Shown here piece by piece: positions 1 through 8,156 of a DNA stretch of 64,000 nucleotides; within the stretch, counting starts at the first letter, position 1; each line of letters starts with the position of its first letter. The notes below the pieces were generated by a model that had not been told where the DNA came from, did no database searches, and saw only the letters and a program-made list of their open reading frames with translations. A program made the position numbers and the translations under genes. The stretch is from assembly GCF_900090245.1 (NCBI RefSeq), contig NZ_FMDN01000009.1, forward strand, positions 1 through 64,000, written 5' to 3'. The DNA is from Micromonospora halophytica. Its GTDB lineage: Bacteria > Actinomycetota > Actinomycetes > Mycobacteriales > Micromonosporaceae.

Positions 1-305
1 TCGCCACCGCCCGCACCCAGCCCGACCGGGAACAGATCCACCGGCTGCTGCACCGCTTCTACGCCCGCTGCGCCGCCACTGACCTGCCCGAACTACACCG
101 GCTCGCCACCACCATCGAGACCTGGTGGCCACAGATCCAGGCGTTCCTGACCACCGGCATCACCAACGCCGGCTCAGAAGGCACCAACCGAGTCATCAAA
201 ACCGTCGCCCGCGACGCCTACGGCTTCCGCAACCCCGAGAACCAGCGCCTACGCACCCGCACCGCCACCACCCGACGCCACCGCGGACAACTCAACCCCG
301 CTTAA
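1..305 (+). CDS. ISL3-family transposase, C-terminal part (cut by window edge)
   Basis: Reading from base 3, an open frame without a start runs to a TAA at 303-305, giving about 100 residues. The segment around residues 52-86 (GITNAGSEGTNRVIKT, then ARDAYGFRNPENQRLRTR) matches the conserved C-terminal end of ISL3-family DDE transposases. In that family the Glu of the E-G-x-N-R stretch is the last catalytic acidic residue. The N-terminal DNA-binding part and the two catalytic Asp residues lie left of the window, so intactness cannot be judged. The downstream flank looks like the right end of the element, followed by the start of a disrupted secreted-protein gene. Confidence 0.85.
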   Translation, partial: ATARTQPDREQIHRLLHRFYARCAATDLPELHRLATTIETWWPQIQAFLTTGITNAGSEGTNRVIKTVARDAYGFRNPENQRLRTRTATTRRHRGQLNPA

Positions 306-327
306 CTTCGATGAGCCGAGAAAGACC
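306..327. mobile_element. Probable right end of the ISL3-type element
   Basis: Directly after the transposase stop codon the sequence ends in GAGAAAGACC. Read on the other strand this is GGTCTTTCTC, the kind of pyrimidine-rich tip seen at ISL3-family ends. The matching left inverted repeat is outside the window, so the exact boundary and any 8-bp target duplication cannot be confirmed. Confidence 0.35.
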
Positions 328-374
328 AGCGCGGCGGCCCCGCCGAGTGCCACGATCCGGGACAGGCTCCTCAT
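327..374 (-). pseudogene. 5' fragment of a secreted-protein gene, apparently cut by the IS
   Basis: An ATG at 372-374 on the minus strand is preceded by an AAGGGG Shine-Dalgarno at normal spacing. It begins a peptide of the form MRSLSRIVALGGAAAL, which looks like a signal-peptide n- and h-region. The frame then runs into the IS-end sequence and the transposase tail. A minus-strand TATAGA about 60 nt upstream could be its -10 box. The simplest reading is a secreted or lipoprotein gene truncated after about 16 codons. The identity of the lost protein is unknown. Confidence 0.35.
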
Positions 375-687
375 GTGATTCCCCTTGTCAGTGGGAGTGA
401 CGGTGAAACCACGGTAGTGCCGCCTGTCTATAGTGGTCGTAGATCAGATTCGATGGCTTGAGGATGGCGGAGTGGAACCACCGCGCTGACTGCGGCCGGC
501 TCAGGCATCGCTTGCGCGGGGCGGTTTCTGGCCCAGCGGCAATGCGCGCCGTACGATTGAGAAGATAGACGATGGTCGAATACTTGTGCCTGCAGGAGTT
601 GCGGCGCCGGAGCCAACGGCTAAAGGACGACAAGCGGCGGTTTGCCACCATGGACGAAACTTCGGACGGTGTGGAAAGGACGGTCCG

Positions 688-1080
688 GTGACAGGGGTGG
701 AGTTGATCGCGGCGGCATTGGCCGCCGCCACAACGGCGGGGATCACCAGTGGTGTGCAGGACGCGTACGCCGGATTGAAGGCTCTGCTCGTCAAACGACT
801 GGCCGGGCGTACCGCGGCGCTGGAGGCGCTGGAGGCGGGGGAAGCCGAGCCGGGAGTGTGGCAGACGCGCCTCGGTGAGGACTTGGCCGCCTGCGGCGCC
901 GCGTCCGACGCGCAGATCCTCGACGCAGCCCGGGCGGTGCTGGCCCGGTCCGGCCCGACCGGGACCTACACGACCTACACCGTGGAGAACAACCACGGTG
1001 GGGCGGTCGGGCAGTTCAACGGCCCGGTGACGTTCGTGCACGCACCGCCGGCCCCCCCAGCTACGCCGGGGACGGTCTAG
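688..1080 (+). CDS. Small effector-like protein upstream of an NLR, amyloid-motif-like tail
   Basis: A 130-residue protein starting at GTG 688, chosen because a GGAAAGGA ribosome site lies 7 nt upstream. Residues 1 to about 88 form an Ala/Leu-rich helical domain (GVELIAAALAAATTAG, DAYAGLKALLVKRL) like the short N-terminal domains found before NACHT genes in actinobacteria. The tail (about residues 92-117) switches to a Gly/Asn/Val-rich beta-prone stretch with ENNHGG, GQFNGP and VTFVH, then a Pro-rich end. That layout resembles bacterial amyloid signalling (BASS-type) effectors, which couple to an NLR carrying a similar motif. The family call is inference. The next gene is the NACHT ATPase, in the -1 frame relative to this one, and the stop is 72 nt before that gene's first available start codon. 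Alternatively the two are one split or frameshifted protein. Confidence 0.6.
   Translation: MTGVELIAAALAAATTAGITSGVQDAYAGLKALLVKRLAGRTAALEALEAGEAEPGVWQTRLGEDLAACGAASDAQILDAARAVLARSGPTGTYTTYTVENNHGGAVGQFNGPVTFVHAPPAPPATPGTV
1053..1059 (+). promoter_or_regulatory. Possible -1 ribosomal slippage site or homopolymer error (C7 run)
   Basis: The run C7 at 1052-1058 followed by A gives the heptamer C CCC CCA in the frame of the upstream gene. A -1 slip here would bypass the TAG at 1078-1080 and enter the NACHT frame, which is open from before this point with no stop. The downstream frame has no ATG, GTG or TTG between here and GTG 1155. One missing C in the assembly would have the same effect. Confidence 0.35.
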
Positions 1081-1154
1081 GGTCATCCGTCCCCGGCACC
1101 GCCAGCACCGACCCCCAGGTAACGGCCAGCAATATCCAGAACAACTACTTCAGT

Positions 1155-3209
1155 GTGCACTTTCCCGACCCGGTGGAGACCGCCGCGCAGAAGCTGGGGA
1201 GGGTGGTGCTGGCGCAGTGGAGGCACGAGGCCGCTGTACGCGGTCTGCAGGACCCGGTGCCGATCCCCGTTCGGTGGCGCACGGCACCCAGCGAGAAGCT
1301 CGGTGACCATCTTCACCTGACGGGGGATCCAGTCGACGGAAGCGCCGCGGATCTCGGTTCCTTCGCCAGCGCATTCCTGCGACTGCGGCAGCGGCGACTG
1401 GTCATACTCGGTGGAGCGGGCAGCGGCAAGACGACCCTGGCTGTGTTGCTGGTGATCGAGTTGCTGCAACGGATGCGGGTAGGGCACCCGGTCCCGGTCC
1501 TGCTGTCGCTCGCCTCCTGGCGGCCCCGGGTCGAGCACCTCATCACCTGGTTGGAGCGGCAGCTGCTGCGCGAGTATCCCTACCTGTGCGTCGAGACGGT
1601 CCGCGTCCTCATCCAGGATCGGCGCGTTCTGCCGGTCCTCGATGGCCTGGACGAACTGCCCGCCGCCGAGCGGCCGGCAGCGATGCGGGCGCTCAATTCC
1701 GTCCTCGCGGCCGGTGGCCCGCTGGTGCTGACGTGCCGGACCGATGACTACGCCGAGGCGATCAATTCCGCTTCCGTGCTGCGCTCGGCCGCCGTGGTCC
1801 AGGCCGAGCCTCTGGCCGCCGAGGCGGTCTCGGAGTATCTGCTCGAGTGCGCAACGCCGCTCCACCAGGACCGCTGGCAACCGCTCACAGACGCCCTGAC
1901 CCGGGATCCGTCCAGCCCTGTGGCCAAGGTCCTGTCGGTTCCGCTGCTGCTGTGGCTGTGCCGCGTCGTCTACGAACGCGCGACCCCGGACAGGCTTCCC
2001 GGTGAGCTCGCCGATCCGCGCAGCTTCCCGACGGCCGAGATGATCGAACGTCACCTACTGCAGGCGCTGGTCCCGTCGGTCTATCCAGGCGGTCCGCAGC
2101 CACCTGCCCAACCCGATCGAAACGCGCCGCGCGGGTGGTCCAGCCTGGACGGGGACCGGGGCCACGAACGGGTTTCCCGCTGGTTCGGCTACCTCGCCCA
2201 GCACCTCGGGCAGCGTCGCAAGCCTGACCTCGCGTGGTGGGAACTGGGCACCGCCATGCGCCCACTGCCGCGCATGATCGTGGTCGGACTTGCCTCCGGG
2301 GCGTGCCTCGGGCTCACGGTCTGGCTCGTGGACTTCCTCCTCTACATGCTCACCTACGCCGACCCCTCGCGTGGACTCATGCCCAGGCTCACCGGAGGAC
2401 TCGTCTTCGGATTCGTGGACGGGCTGGTCAACGGCATCCCGGCCGCGCTGGCTTTCATGCTCATCCACGGGTGGGCGATCAGGGGCACGGCGCTTGAGCC
2501 GTCACGCGTACGGATCCGCATCCGGGGCAGGACGGGACAGTCGGATGTCAGGTCCCTCTCTGAGATCCTCGCGCGGGCCAGGATAGGGCTCATGGCCGGA
2601 TTCGCGGCCGGGGCCGGGATCGGGTTCCTGTTCGGGCTGGGCAACGCGCTGCAGTTCAGAAATGCCGTCGGGCTCGTGGCCGGGCTGACGACCTCGGTCG
2701 TGTTCGGGGTCGCGTTCGCGCTCGGAGGCGGGCTCGCCGGAGGGCTCATGGCCTGGACTGAAGCTCCTGTCGACATCGAGGCCGCCTCCGACCCCCGAGG
2801 TCTGCTGGACCTCAACCGTAGGACGGTGTTCTTTCAGTGGCTCACGATCGGGCCCTTGTTCGGGCTCGTGACGGGACTCGGGGTCGGGGTGATCGTCAAG
2901 CTCCTGAACGGATCCCTGTGGGGCGTCACGCTCGTGTGGACTTTCCCAGGAGGGCTCAGGTTCGGGTTTCTCACCGCGCTCGGAGGCGGGCTCGGAGCCG
3001 TGCTCAGCCTGACAGCCTGGGGGCAGTGGGTGGTCCTCGCGCGCATCTGGCTACCACTGACCCGGCGGCTGCCCTGGCGGGTGATGACCTTTCTCGAGGA
3101 CGCCCACCAGCAGCGCGGCGTACTGCGCCAGGCCGGCGCGTTCTACCAGTTCCGCCACAGCCGACTCCAAGATCACTTCGCCCGTCCGCCGGAACATCGC
3201 GACCAGTAG
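1155..3209 (+). CDS. NACHT/STAND NTPase with C-terminal membrane region (NLR-like)
   Basis: A 684-residue protein if started at GTG 1155. From that start it has a short N-terminal segment (DPVETAAQKL, VLAQWRHEAA, IPVRW) typical of actinobacterial NACHT proteins. The NACHT P-loop GGAGSGKT is at about residues 86-93, Walker B VLDGLDEL at about 162-168 and a sensor-like LVLTCRTDDY at about 192. From about residue 375 there are six Gly-rich hydrophobic segments, so the C-terminus is membrane-embedded, ending in FYQFRHSRLQDHFAR. Such proteins are thought to act as sensors in defence or cell-death signalling. No Shine-Dalgarno precedes GTG 1155, and the frame stays open far upstream, encoding VTASNIQNNYFSVHF just before it. 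The true N-terminus is therefore probably longer, through coupling, frameshift or an assembly error. Confidence 0.8.
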   Translation: MHFPDPVETAAQKLGRVVLAQWRHEAAVRGLQDPVPIPVRWRTAPSEKLGDHLHLTGDPVDGSAADLGSFASAFLRLRQRRLVILGGAGSGKTTLAVLLVIELLQRMRVGHPVPVLLSLASWRPRVEHLITWLERQLLREYPYLCVETVRVLIQDRRVLPVLDGLDELPAAERPAAMRALNSVLAAGGPLVLTCRTDDYAEAINSASVLRSAAVVQAEPLAAEAVSEYLLECATPLHQDRWQPLTDALTRDPSSPVAKVLSVPLLLWLCRVVYERATPDRLPGELADPRSFPTAEMIERHLLQALVPSVYPGGPQPPAQPDRNAPRGWSSLDGDRGHERVSRWFGYLAQHLGQRRKPDLAWWELGTAMRPLPRMIVVGLASGACLGLTVWLVDFLLYMLTYADPSRGLMPRLTGGLVFGFVDGLVNGIPAALAFMLIHGWAIRGTALEPSRVRIRIRGRTGQSDVRSLSEILARARIGLMAGFAAGAGIGFLFGLGNALQFRNAVGLVAGLTTSVVFGVAFALGGGLAGGLMAWTEAPVDIEAASDPRGLLDLNRRTVFFQWLTIGPLFGLVTGLGVGVIVKLLNGSLWGVTLVWTFPGGLRFGFLTALGGGLGAVLSLTAWGQWVVLARIWLPLTRRLPWRVMTFLEDAHQQRGVLRQAGAFYQFRHSRLQDHFARPPEHRDQ

Positions 3210-3238
3210 CCAGTCCGGCGAGTGGGCCTTGCGATCGA

Positions 3239-3604
3239 TCACGCCACCCGCTCAACCCGGCGCAAGATCATCCTCGATGCCTGCATGCTACCTCTCGGGT
3301 GCCGACGTCGATGGGCACTCCTCACGGCTGGCGCCAGAACAACCACCGGCTGCGTCGGCGTCCAGCGGGCGCGGTGGGCGCCGGGGATCTGTTCGACCTT
3401 GCGGCGCAGTTGCAGCGGCGTGGGCAGGAGCAGATCGGTGGGGAGCGCCTCGCGCTCCAGGAAGCTCATGATCCACCACGACTCGTCGTAGGGCAGGCCC
3501 CGGCCGGGGATCGGCTTGCCCGCCCCGGGCAGGTTGTCGAACTCGCCGCGCTGCTGCGCGGAGCGAATCTGCGCCTCTACCGCCGCTTCCCATCTGTCGA
3601 CCAT
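3239..3604 (-). CDS. DUF1992 (DnaJ-homologue subfamily C-like) protein with atypical C-terminus
   Basis: Start ATG 3604 was chosen because GGAGG lies 8 nt upstream. The first about 65 residues (VDRWEAAVEAQIRSAQ, GEFDNLPGAGKPIPG, YDESWWIMSFLERE, LQLRRKVEQIPG) are a clear DUF1992 domain, of unknown biochemical role. After that the protein ends in HRARWTPTQPVVVLAPAV and an Arg-rich tail, which does not look like the usual helical, acidic DUF1992 C-terminus. This suggests a frameshift or a recombination joint near 3400. The gene is convergent with the NACHT gene, whose stop is only 29 nt away, so the joint may mark the edge of the acquired NLR module. It may be non-functional. Confidence 0.7.
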   Translation of the reverse strand: MVDRWEAAVEAQIRSAQQRGEFDNLPGAGKPIPGRGLPYDESWWIMSFLEREALPTDLLLPTPLQLRRKVEQIPGAHRARWTPTQPVVVLAPAVRSAHRRRHPRGSMQASRMILRRVERVA

Positions 3605-3703
3605 GCCCCACACCTCCCCCATCCACCGTAGCCGCCACGCTTCGGCGCCGTGGACGACGCGGCCGTTCCCGGTGGGCCCGAGCGCCGCGACGTACACCGG
3701 ACC

Positions 3704-4573
3704 TCAGGAGGCGTTGCGGTACAGGTCCCGTCGCTCGGGTAACTGCTCGAGGCCGGCCGACCGGTAGGTGGCGACGGCGCCGACGTTGGAGCTCGGGGTG
3801 CACACGACGACGCTGGACGAACCCAGCTGCTGCAGTGCCCGCGCCGCGGCGAACGTGACCGCCCGGCCGTAACCGTGACCGCGGTGTGCCCGGTGCACCC
3901 CCATCGGCTCGATCAGCCCCAGTCTGCCCTCACCCGCCGACCACACCGTCACCGCCGCCACCGCCTCGCCCCGCTCGTTGCGAACGACCAGACACCGCGC
4001 GTCGACATACGGCGCACCTGCCGCCATCGCGCGCCAGCGCTCGTCGGTGAACGTCGACCCGTCGAACGACGCCCGCAGGACCGCGGCCCATTCGTGCGCC
4101 TGTTCCGGCCCGATCACCTCGACCCGAACACCCGGGTCCGACACCGGCCCGCCGAGGTCACACCGAAGTGGCGTCCACGGCTCGCCACTTGCCCAGCCGT
4201 CCTTGAGCAACAGGTCCTGAACCAGCGCACCCGTCGGCGCCTCGACATACGCCCTGCCCTCGAACAGCACACCACGCTCAGGCGCCGACACGTCCTCGAC
4301 CACCTGCCGCGCCAACTCCTCGTCCCGCAACGCCTGCGGCGCGAACGCCAGCCGTAGCAACTCCGCGCCATCCAGCAGCCCGACGGCCAGAACCTTCCCT
4401 GCCCGACTCCAGGTCCGTGTAGCCGCCGCCGTCCGCTGCGCACCGAACCGCCAGAACCACCCCACATCCCCCGGATGCAACTGCACGGGCCCTGCGTCGT
4501 ACTGCCACTGCCGCAACACCCGCACCACGTCACCGAGTCCGTCGACGCCCGGGGCACCCATCTCAATCGGCAT
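3704..4573 (-). CDS. GNAT-family N-acetyltransferase
   Basis: About 289 residues from ATG 4573 (MPIEMGAPG). ATG 4561 four codons later is an alternative and is 12 nt from the same GGAGG. The C-terminal half is a GNAT fold: IGPEQAHEWAAVLRASF, then VAAVTVWSAGEGRLGLIEPMGVHRAHRGHGYGRAVT. Its R-G-H-G-Y-G is the acetyl-CoA pyrophosphate loop, followed by VVVCTPSSNVGAVATYRSAGL. The N-terminal half (VLRQWQYDAGPVQLHPGD, LAVGLLDGAELLRLAFAP) is the partner domain seen in two-domain GNATs. The substrate cannot be predicted. Its stop is about 100 nt upstream of the DUF1992 start on the same strand, so the two may be co-transcribed. Confidence 0.85.
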   Translation of the reverse strand: MPIEMGAPGVDGLGDVVRVLRQWQYDAGPVQLHPGDVGWFWRFGAQRTAAATRTWSRAGKVLAVGLLDGAELLRLAFAPQALRDEELARQVVEDVSAPERGVLFEGRAYVEAPTGALVQDLLLKDGWASGEPWTPLRCDLGGPVSDPGVRVEVIGPEQAHEWAAVLRASFDGSTFTDERWRAMAAGAPYVDARCLVVRNERGEAVAAVTVWSAGEGRLGLIEPMGVHRAHRGHGYGRAVTFAAARALQQLGSSSVVVCTPSSNVGAVATYRSAGLEQLPERRDLYRNAS

Positions 4574-4745
4574 CCTCCGAGCACACACCACCCCGCCGAT
4601 CCTCCGCACCCGGGTTTCCCACCGGCAGTCGTCGCCGGCCTCGTCGTGATCGTGTGCGCACTGTGGCAACGGCCTACCCGAACACGCTCGCGCACGGATG
4701 GTGCGTGTTTCCTGACGGCACCCCGCGCCGTCGCGGTGAGGGCGG

Positions 4746-5297
4746 TCAGTAGGCACGCCGGCGTACGTGCCGGTGCCCGTCGAGCGGGAACGGCGGCCGG
4801 GCCGGCAGCACCTCGACGAAGTCGTACCCGGTCTTCTCCGCCACCCGGCAGGAGGCCGGGTTGTCGATCTGGTGCAGCAGTTCCAGGCAGGTCAGCCCGG
4901 CCGCGGCGAACCGGGTGAAGGCCCACCTGGTGACCGTCTCCAGCGCGCGCGGCGCCACGCCACGTCCCCGGGCGTCGGCGGCCGTCCAGTAGCCCACCTC
5001 CGCCGCCGGCCGGCCGGGGACGACCTCCTTGAGCAGGACGGTGCCGACCAGCCGCTCCGTGTCGTCGGCGGCCTCGCACACGGCGAAGCTGAACCGGCGA
5101 TCGGCGGCCCAGCCCTGCCGGCTGCGGGCCACCCACCGGCGGGCCTGCGCCGGTGTGGTCAGCGGCTGGCGGGTACGCGCCCGCAGCGTCGGATCCCGGT
5201 GCGCCAGCAGCAGCGCGTCGACGTCGTCGTCGCGCCACGGGCGTAGGACGAGTGCGGGGGCGCTCGCGGTGGCCGGCGCGCGCAGCGTCATGGACAT
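4746..5297 (-). CDS. RimJ/RimL-like GNAT N-acetyltransferase
   Basis: A 183-residue single-domain acetyltransferase starting at ATG 5297 (MSMTLRAP). A longer start at 5318 would add seven weakly supported residues. Conserved features are LVLRPWRDDDVDALLLAHRD at the N-terminus, FAVCEAADDTERLVGTVLLKE, GYWTAADARGRGVAPRALETVTRWAF (the CoA-binding R-G-R-G-V-A loop) and NPASCRVAEKTGYDF near the end. This set is typical of the RimJ/RimL branch, which acetylates N-termini or small amines. It is divergent from the LysE gene at 5396, leaving about 100 nt for two promoters. No specific substrate is implied. Confidence 0.87.
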   Translation of the reverse strand: MSMTLRAPATASAPALVLRPWRDDDVDALLLAHRDPTLRARTRQPLTTPAQARRWVARSRQGWAADRRFSFAVCEAADDTERLVGTVLLKEVVPGRPAAEVGYWTAADARGRGVAPRALETVTRWAFTRFAAAGLTCLELLHQIDNPASCRVAEKTGYDFVEVLPARPPFPLDGHRHVRRRAY

Positions 5298-5395
5298 GTG
5301 TGCAGTGTGGCCCGTCACGGTCCATGCCGGCAGCCCCGAATTGGCCGCTGCGCCCCGGTCGCGACGGCCGTAGGGTCGAGTGCCGGGAGCGACGG

Positions 5396-6061
5396 ATGCG
5401 GGGGGCGTCGATGGTCACGGTGGGCGCGGTGGTGGGGATCGGGCTGGTGGCGTTGGGGCTGGTGCTCACGCCCGGGCCGAACATGGTCTACCTGGTGTCC
5501 CGGTCGGTGACCCAGGGGCGGCGCGCCGGTCTGGTGTCCCTGCTCGGGGTCGCCGCCGGGTTCCTGGTCTACCTGGCCGCCGCCGTGGCCGGCATCGCCA
5601 CCGTGTTCGTGCTGGTCCCGCCGCTGTACACGGCGGTGAAGCTGGCCGGCGCGGCGTACCTGGGGTGGCTGGCCTGGCGGACTCTGCGCCCGGGTGGGCG
5701 ATCGGCGTTCGCCCCGGCGCCGCTGCCGCCGGACCGGCCCCGGCGGCTGTTCACCATGGGCCTGGTGACCAACCTGCTCAACCCCAAGATCGCCATCCTG
5801 TACGTGTCGCTGCTGCCGCAGTTCGTCGACCCGGCGCGCGGGCACGTGGCCGCGCAGAGCCTGCTGCTCGGCCTGACCCAGATCACGATCGCCCTGACGG
5901 TCAACGCGCTGATCGTGCTCACCGCCGGGTCGGTGTCGACGTTCCTCATCCGCCGGCCGGGATGGGCGCGGGCGCAGCGCTACGTCATGGGCACCGTGCT
6001 GGCCGCACTGGCGGTGCGGATCGCCGCCGACCGCTCCCGCGCCGCCGTCGCTACGCCCTGA
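5396..6061 (+). CDS. LysE/RhtB-family amino-acid exporter
   Basis: A 221-residue integral membrane protein. The start at ATG 5396 has GGGAG six bases upstream, and ATG 5411 (MVTVGAVVGIG) is an equally plausible start five codons in. The family signature is present: LTPGPNMVYLVSRSVTQGRRAGLVSLLGVAAG in helix 1/2, LAGAAYLGWLAWRTLR, and GLVTNLLNPKIAILYVSLLPQFV, followed by two more hydrophobic segments for about six helices in all. LysE/RhtB carriers export amino acids such as lysine, threonine or homoserine lactones, driven by the proton gradient. Substrate is not predictable from sequence. A short hairpin follows the stop. Confidence 0.9.
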   Translation: MRGASMVTVGAVVGIGLVALGLVLTPGPNMVYLVSRSVTQGRRAGLVSLLGVAAGFLVYLAAAVAGIATVFVLVPPLYTAVKLAGAAYLGWLAWRTLRPGGRSAFAPAPLPPDRPRRLFTMGLVTNLLNPKIAILYVSLLPQFVDPARGHVAAQSLLLGLTQITIALTVNALIVLTAGSVSTFLIRRPGWARAQRYVMGTVLAALAVRIAADRSRAAVATP

Positions 6062-6087
6062 GCCCGGTCGGCGGGGTGCCGCCGGGC
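6062..6087 (+). terminator. Likely intrinsic terminator after the LysE gene
   Basis: GCCCGG-T-CGGC pairs with GCCGCCGGGC across a short G-rich loop (10 bp with one bulged T), immediately after the stop codon. There is no U-tract, as is common in actinobacteria. It lies between convergent genes. Confidence 0.5.
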
Positions 6088-6119
6088 CGCTCGTGACGTG
6101 CCGGCAGGGCTGCGAGTGG

Positions 6120-8120
6120 TCAGTCGGGAGTCTCGCGGATCACGGCGACGCCGCCGGCCGGCACCACCACCTCGCCGTCGACCGGCGTGTCGGTGAGCAG
6201 GTCCATCCCGTCGGCCGGGATCCGCTGCGGCCGGTCGGTGTGGTTGACCAGAAACAGCCAGCTCGCCTCGCCGGCGCGTCGGCGTACCGCCTCCACCCCG
6301 GGCGGCGCGGCCGGGCAGACCGGTCCGACGCCGGCCGCGTGCGCCGCCTCGACCATCAACCGGCGGTACGTCTCGTCGTCCGGGCGGGTGGAGACGTACC
6401 AGGCGGCGCCGGCGCCGTAGCGGTGCCGGGTCACCGCCGGCAGCCCGTCCAGCACCCCGCCGACGTACGCGGTGACCGTCTCCGCGCCGGCCGGGCGCAC
6501 CGTCTCGGACCACACCCGCCCGGTGCCACCGCGCGACAGCAGCACCTGCTCCCCCTCGGCGAGGGGATGGAACTCCTCCACCCGCAGGCCGAGCAGGTCG
6601 CGCAGGGCACCCGGGTAGCCGCCGAGCCGGACCCGGGCGTGTTCGTCGGCGACGCCGCTGAGCCAGGTGACCAGCGCGTGCCCGCCGCGGCGCACGTGCT
6701 CGCGTACCCAGTCGGCGGTGGCGTCGCAGGTGAGGTAGAGCGCCGGGAGCACCAGCAGCCGGTACGCCTCGACCGGGTCGCCGGGGACGACGACGTCGCA
6801 GGCGTACCCGGATCGCCAGAGCGCCCGGTGCGCGGCGGACACCTCGGCGTGGTGGTCGAGTGACGCCGATGGCAGGCCGGGGTGCTGCAACGCCCAGCCG
6901 CTGGCGGCGTCCCACGCGATCGCGACGGAAGCCTCGACCGCGCCGGCGTCGGTCTCGGCGATCCGGTCGAGGATCGCGCCGAGTCGTACCGCCTCGCGGT
7001 ACACCCGGCTGTCCGGGCCGGCGTGCGGGACGAGGGCGGAGTGGAAGCGTTCGGCCCCGCCGGCCGGGGCGCGCCACTGGAAGAACATCGCCCCGCGTGA
7101 GCCGCGGGCGATGTGCGACAGGCTGTGCCGGGCCATCCGCCCGGGCTCCTTGGTGTGCATCCGACCGGGGGTGTAGATGTGGTTCGGGGCGCTCTCCATC
7201 AGCAGCCAGGCCGGTGTCGTGCCGTCGCCGGCGCCGTGCCGGGCCCAGCCCCGGGCGAGGTCGGCGGCGAACGCGCTCTGTTCCTCCGCGCCGCCGTCGA
7301 CGGCCGACGGGTAGTGGTCGATGGCGACGAGGTCCACCTCCCGGGCCCAGCGGGCGTGGTCGACCGGCACCCAGTCGCCCAGCACGTAGTTGGTGGTGAC
7401 CGGCACCCGGGGGTTGGCCGCGCGCAGCAGGTCGCGCTGTTCGACGTACGCGGCGAGCAGGGTGTCGGACCAGAACCGACGGAAGTCGAGCAGCTGGCCG
7501 GGGTTGGCCAGGTACTGGGTGGCGCGCGGGGTGCTGATCTGTGCCCAGTCGGAGTAGTGCTGGCTCCAGAAGCTGGTCACCCAGGCGGTGTTGAGCGCGC
7601 CGAGGTCGCCGTGGCGTTGCGCCAGCCAGGTGCGGAAGGCCGCTGCGGTGTGTTCGCAGTGGCAGGTGGTGCCGTACTCGTTGTGCACGTGCCACATGGC
7701 CAGCGCGGGGTGCGTGGCGTACCGGTCGGCCAGCACCTCGGTGATGCGGCGGGCGGCGGTGCGGTACGCGGGCGCGGCGGCGCAGTAGGTGTCCCGGCTG
7801 CCGTGGTGCAGCCGTACCCCGTCGGCGGTGACCGGCAGCGCGCCGGGGTGGGCCAGGGAGAACCAGGGCGGGGGCGACGCGGTGGGGGTGGCCAGCGCGA
7901 CCCGGATGCCACCGTCGTGCAACAGGTCGAGGACCTGGTCCAGCCAGTCGAAGGTGTACCGGCCGGGGGCCGGTTCCAGCCGGGACCAGGCGAACACGCC
8001 GACGGTGACCAGGTTGACCCGGGCCTGGCGCATCAGCGCGACGTCCTCGCGCCACACCTGTGGCGACCACTGCTCCGGGTTCCAGTCGCCGCCGTAGCAG
8101 AGCCGGCCGTCACCCCACAT
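6120..8120 (-). CDS. GH42 beta-galactosidase
   Basis: A 666-residue cytoplasmic enzyme with no signal peptide. ATG 8120 is preferred because it begins MWGDGRLCYGGDWNPEQW, the usual GH42 N-terminus; an in-frame GTG at 8138 is possible. The TIM barrel carries the acid/base Glu148 in HVHNEYG and the nucleophile Glu309 in LLMESAPN, and the trimerisation and beta domains follow to normal family length. GH42 enzymes remove terminal beta-galactosyl residues from oligosaccharides. Beside an alpha-xylosidase, an oligosaccharide importer and an alpha-fucosidase, a likely target is the beta-1,2-galactose on xyloglucan side chains. It is divergent from the GH31 gene and has its own TTGACA/TAATTT promoter with a LacI-like palindrome in the spacer. 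Confidence 0.93.
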   Translation of the reverse strand: MWGDGRLCYGGDWNPEQWSPQVWREDVALMRQARVNLVTVGVFAWSRLEPAPGRYTFDWLDQVLDLLHDGGIRVALATPTASPPPWFSLAHPGALPVTADGVRLHHGSRDTYCAAAPAYRTAARRITEVLADRYATHPALAMWHVHNEYGTTCHCEHTAAAFRTWLAQRHGDLGALNTAWVTSFWSQHYSDWAQISTPRATQYLANPGQLLDFRRFWSDTLLAAYVEQRDLLRAANPRVPVTTNYVLGDWVPVDHARWAREVDLVAIDHYPSAVDGGAEEQSAFAADLARGWARHGAGDGTTPAWLLMESAPNHIYTPGRMHTKEPGRMARHSLSHIARGSRGAMFFQWRAPAGGAERFHSALVPHAGPDSRVYREAVRLGAILDRIAETDAGAVEASVAIAWDAASGWALQHPGLPSASLDHHAEVSAAHRALWRSGYACDVVVPGDPVEAYRLLVLPALYLTCDATADWVREHVRRGGHALVTWLSGVADEHARVRLGGYPGALRDLLGLRVEEFHPLAEGEQVLLSRGGTGRVWSETVRPAGAETVTAYVGGVLDGLPAVTRHRYGAGAAWYVSTRPDDETYRRLMVEAAHAAGVGPVCPAAPPGVEAVRRRAGEASWLFLVNHTDRPQRIPADGMDLLTDTPVDGEVVVPAGGVAVIRETPD

Positions 8121-8156
8121 GACCCACACCCCGTCCACTTTGTTGAGTAGGCGTCC

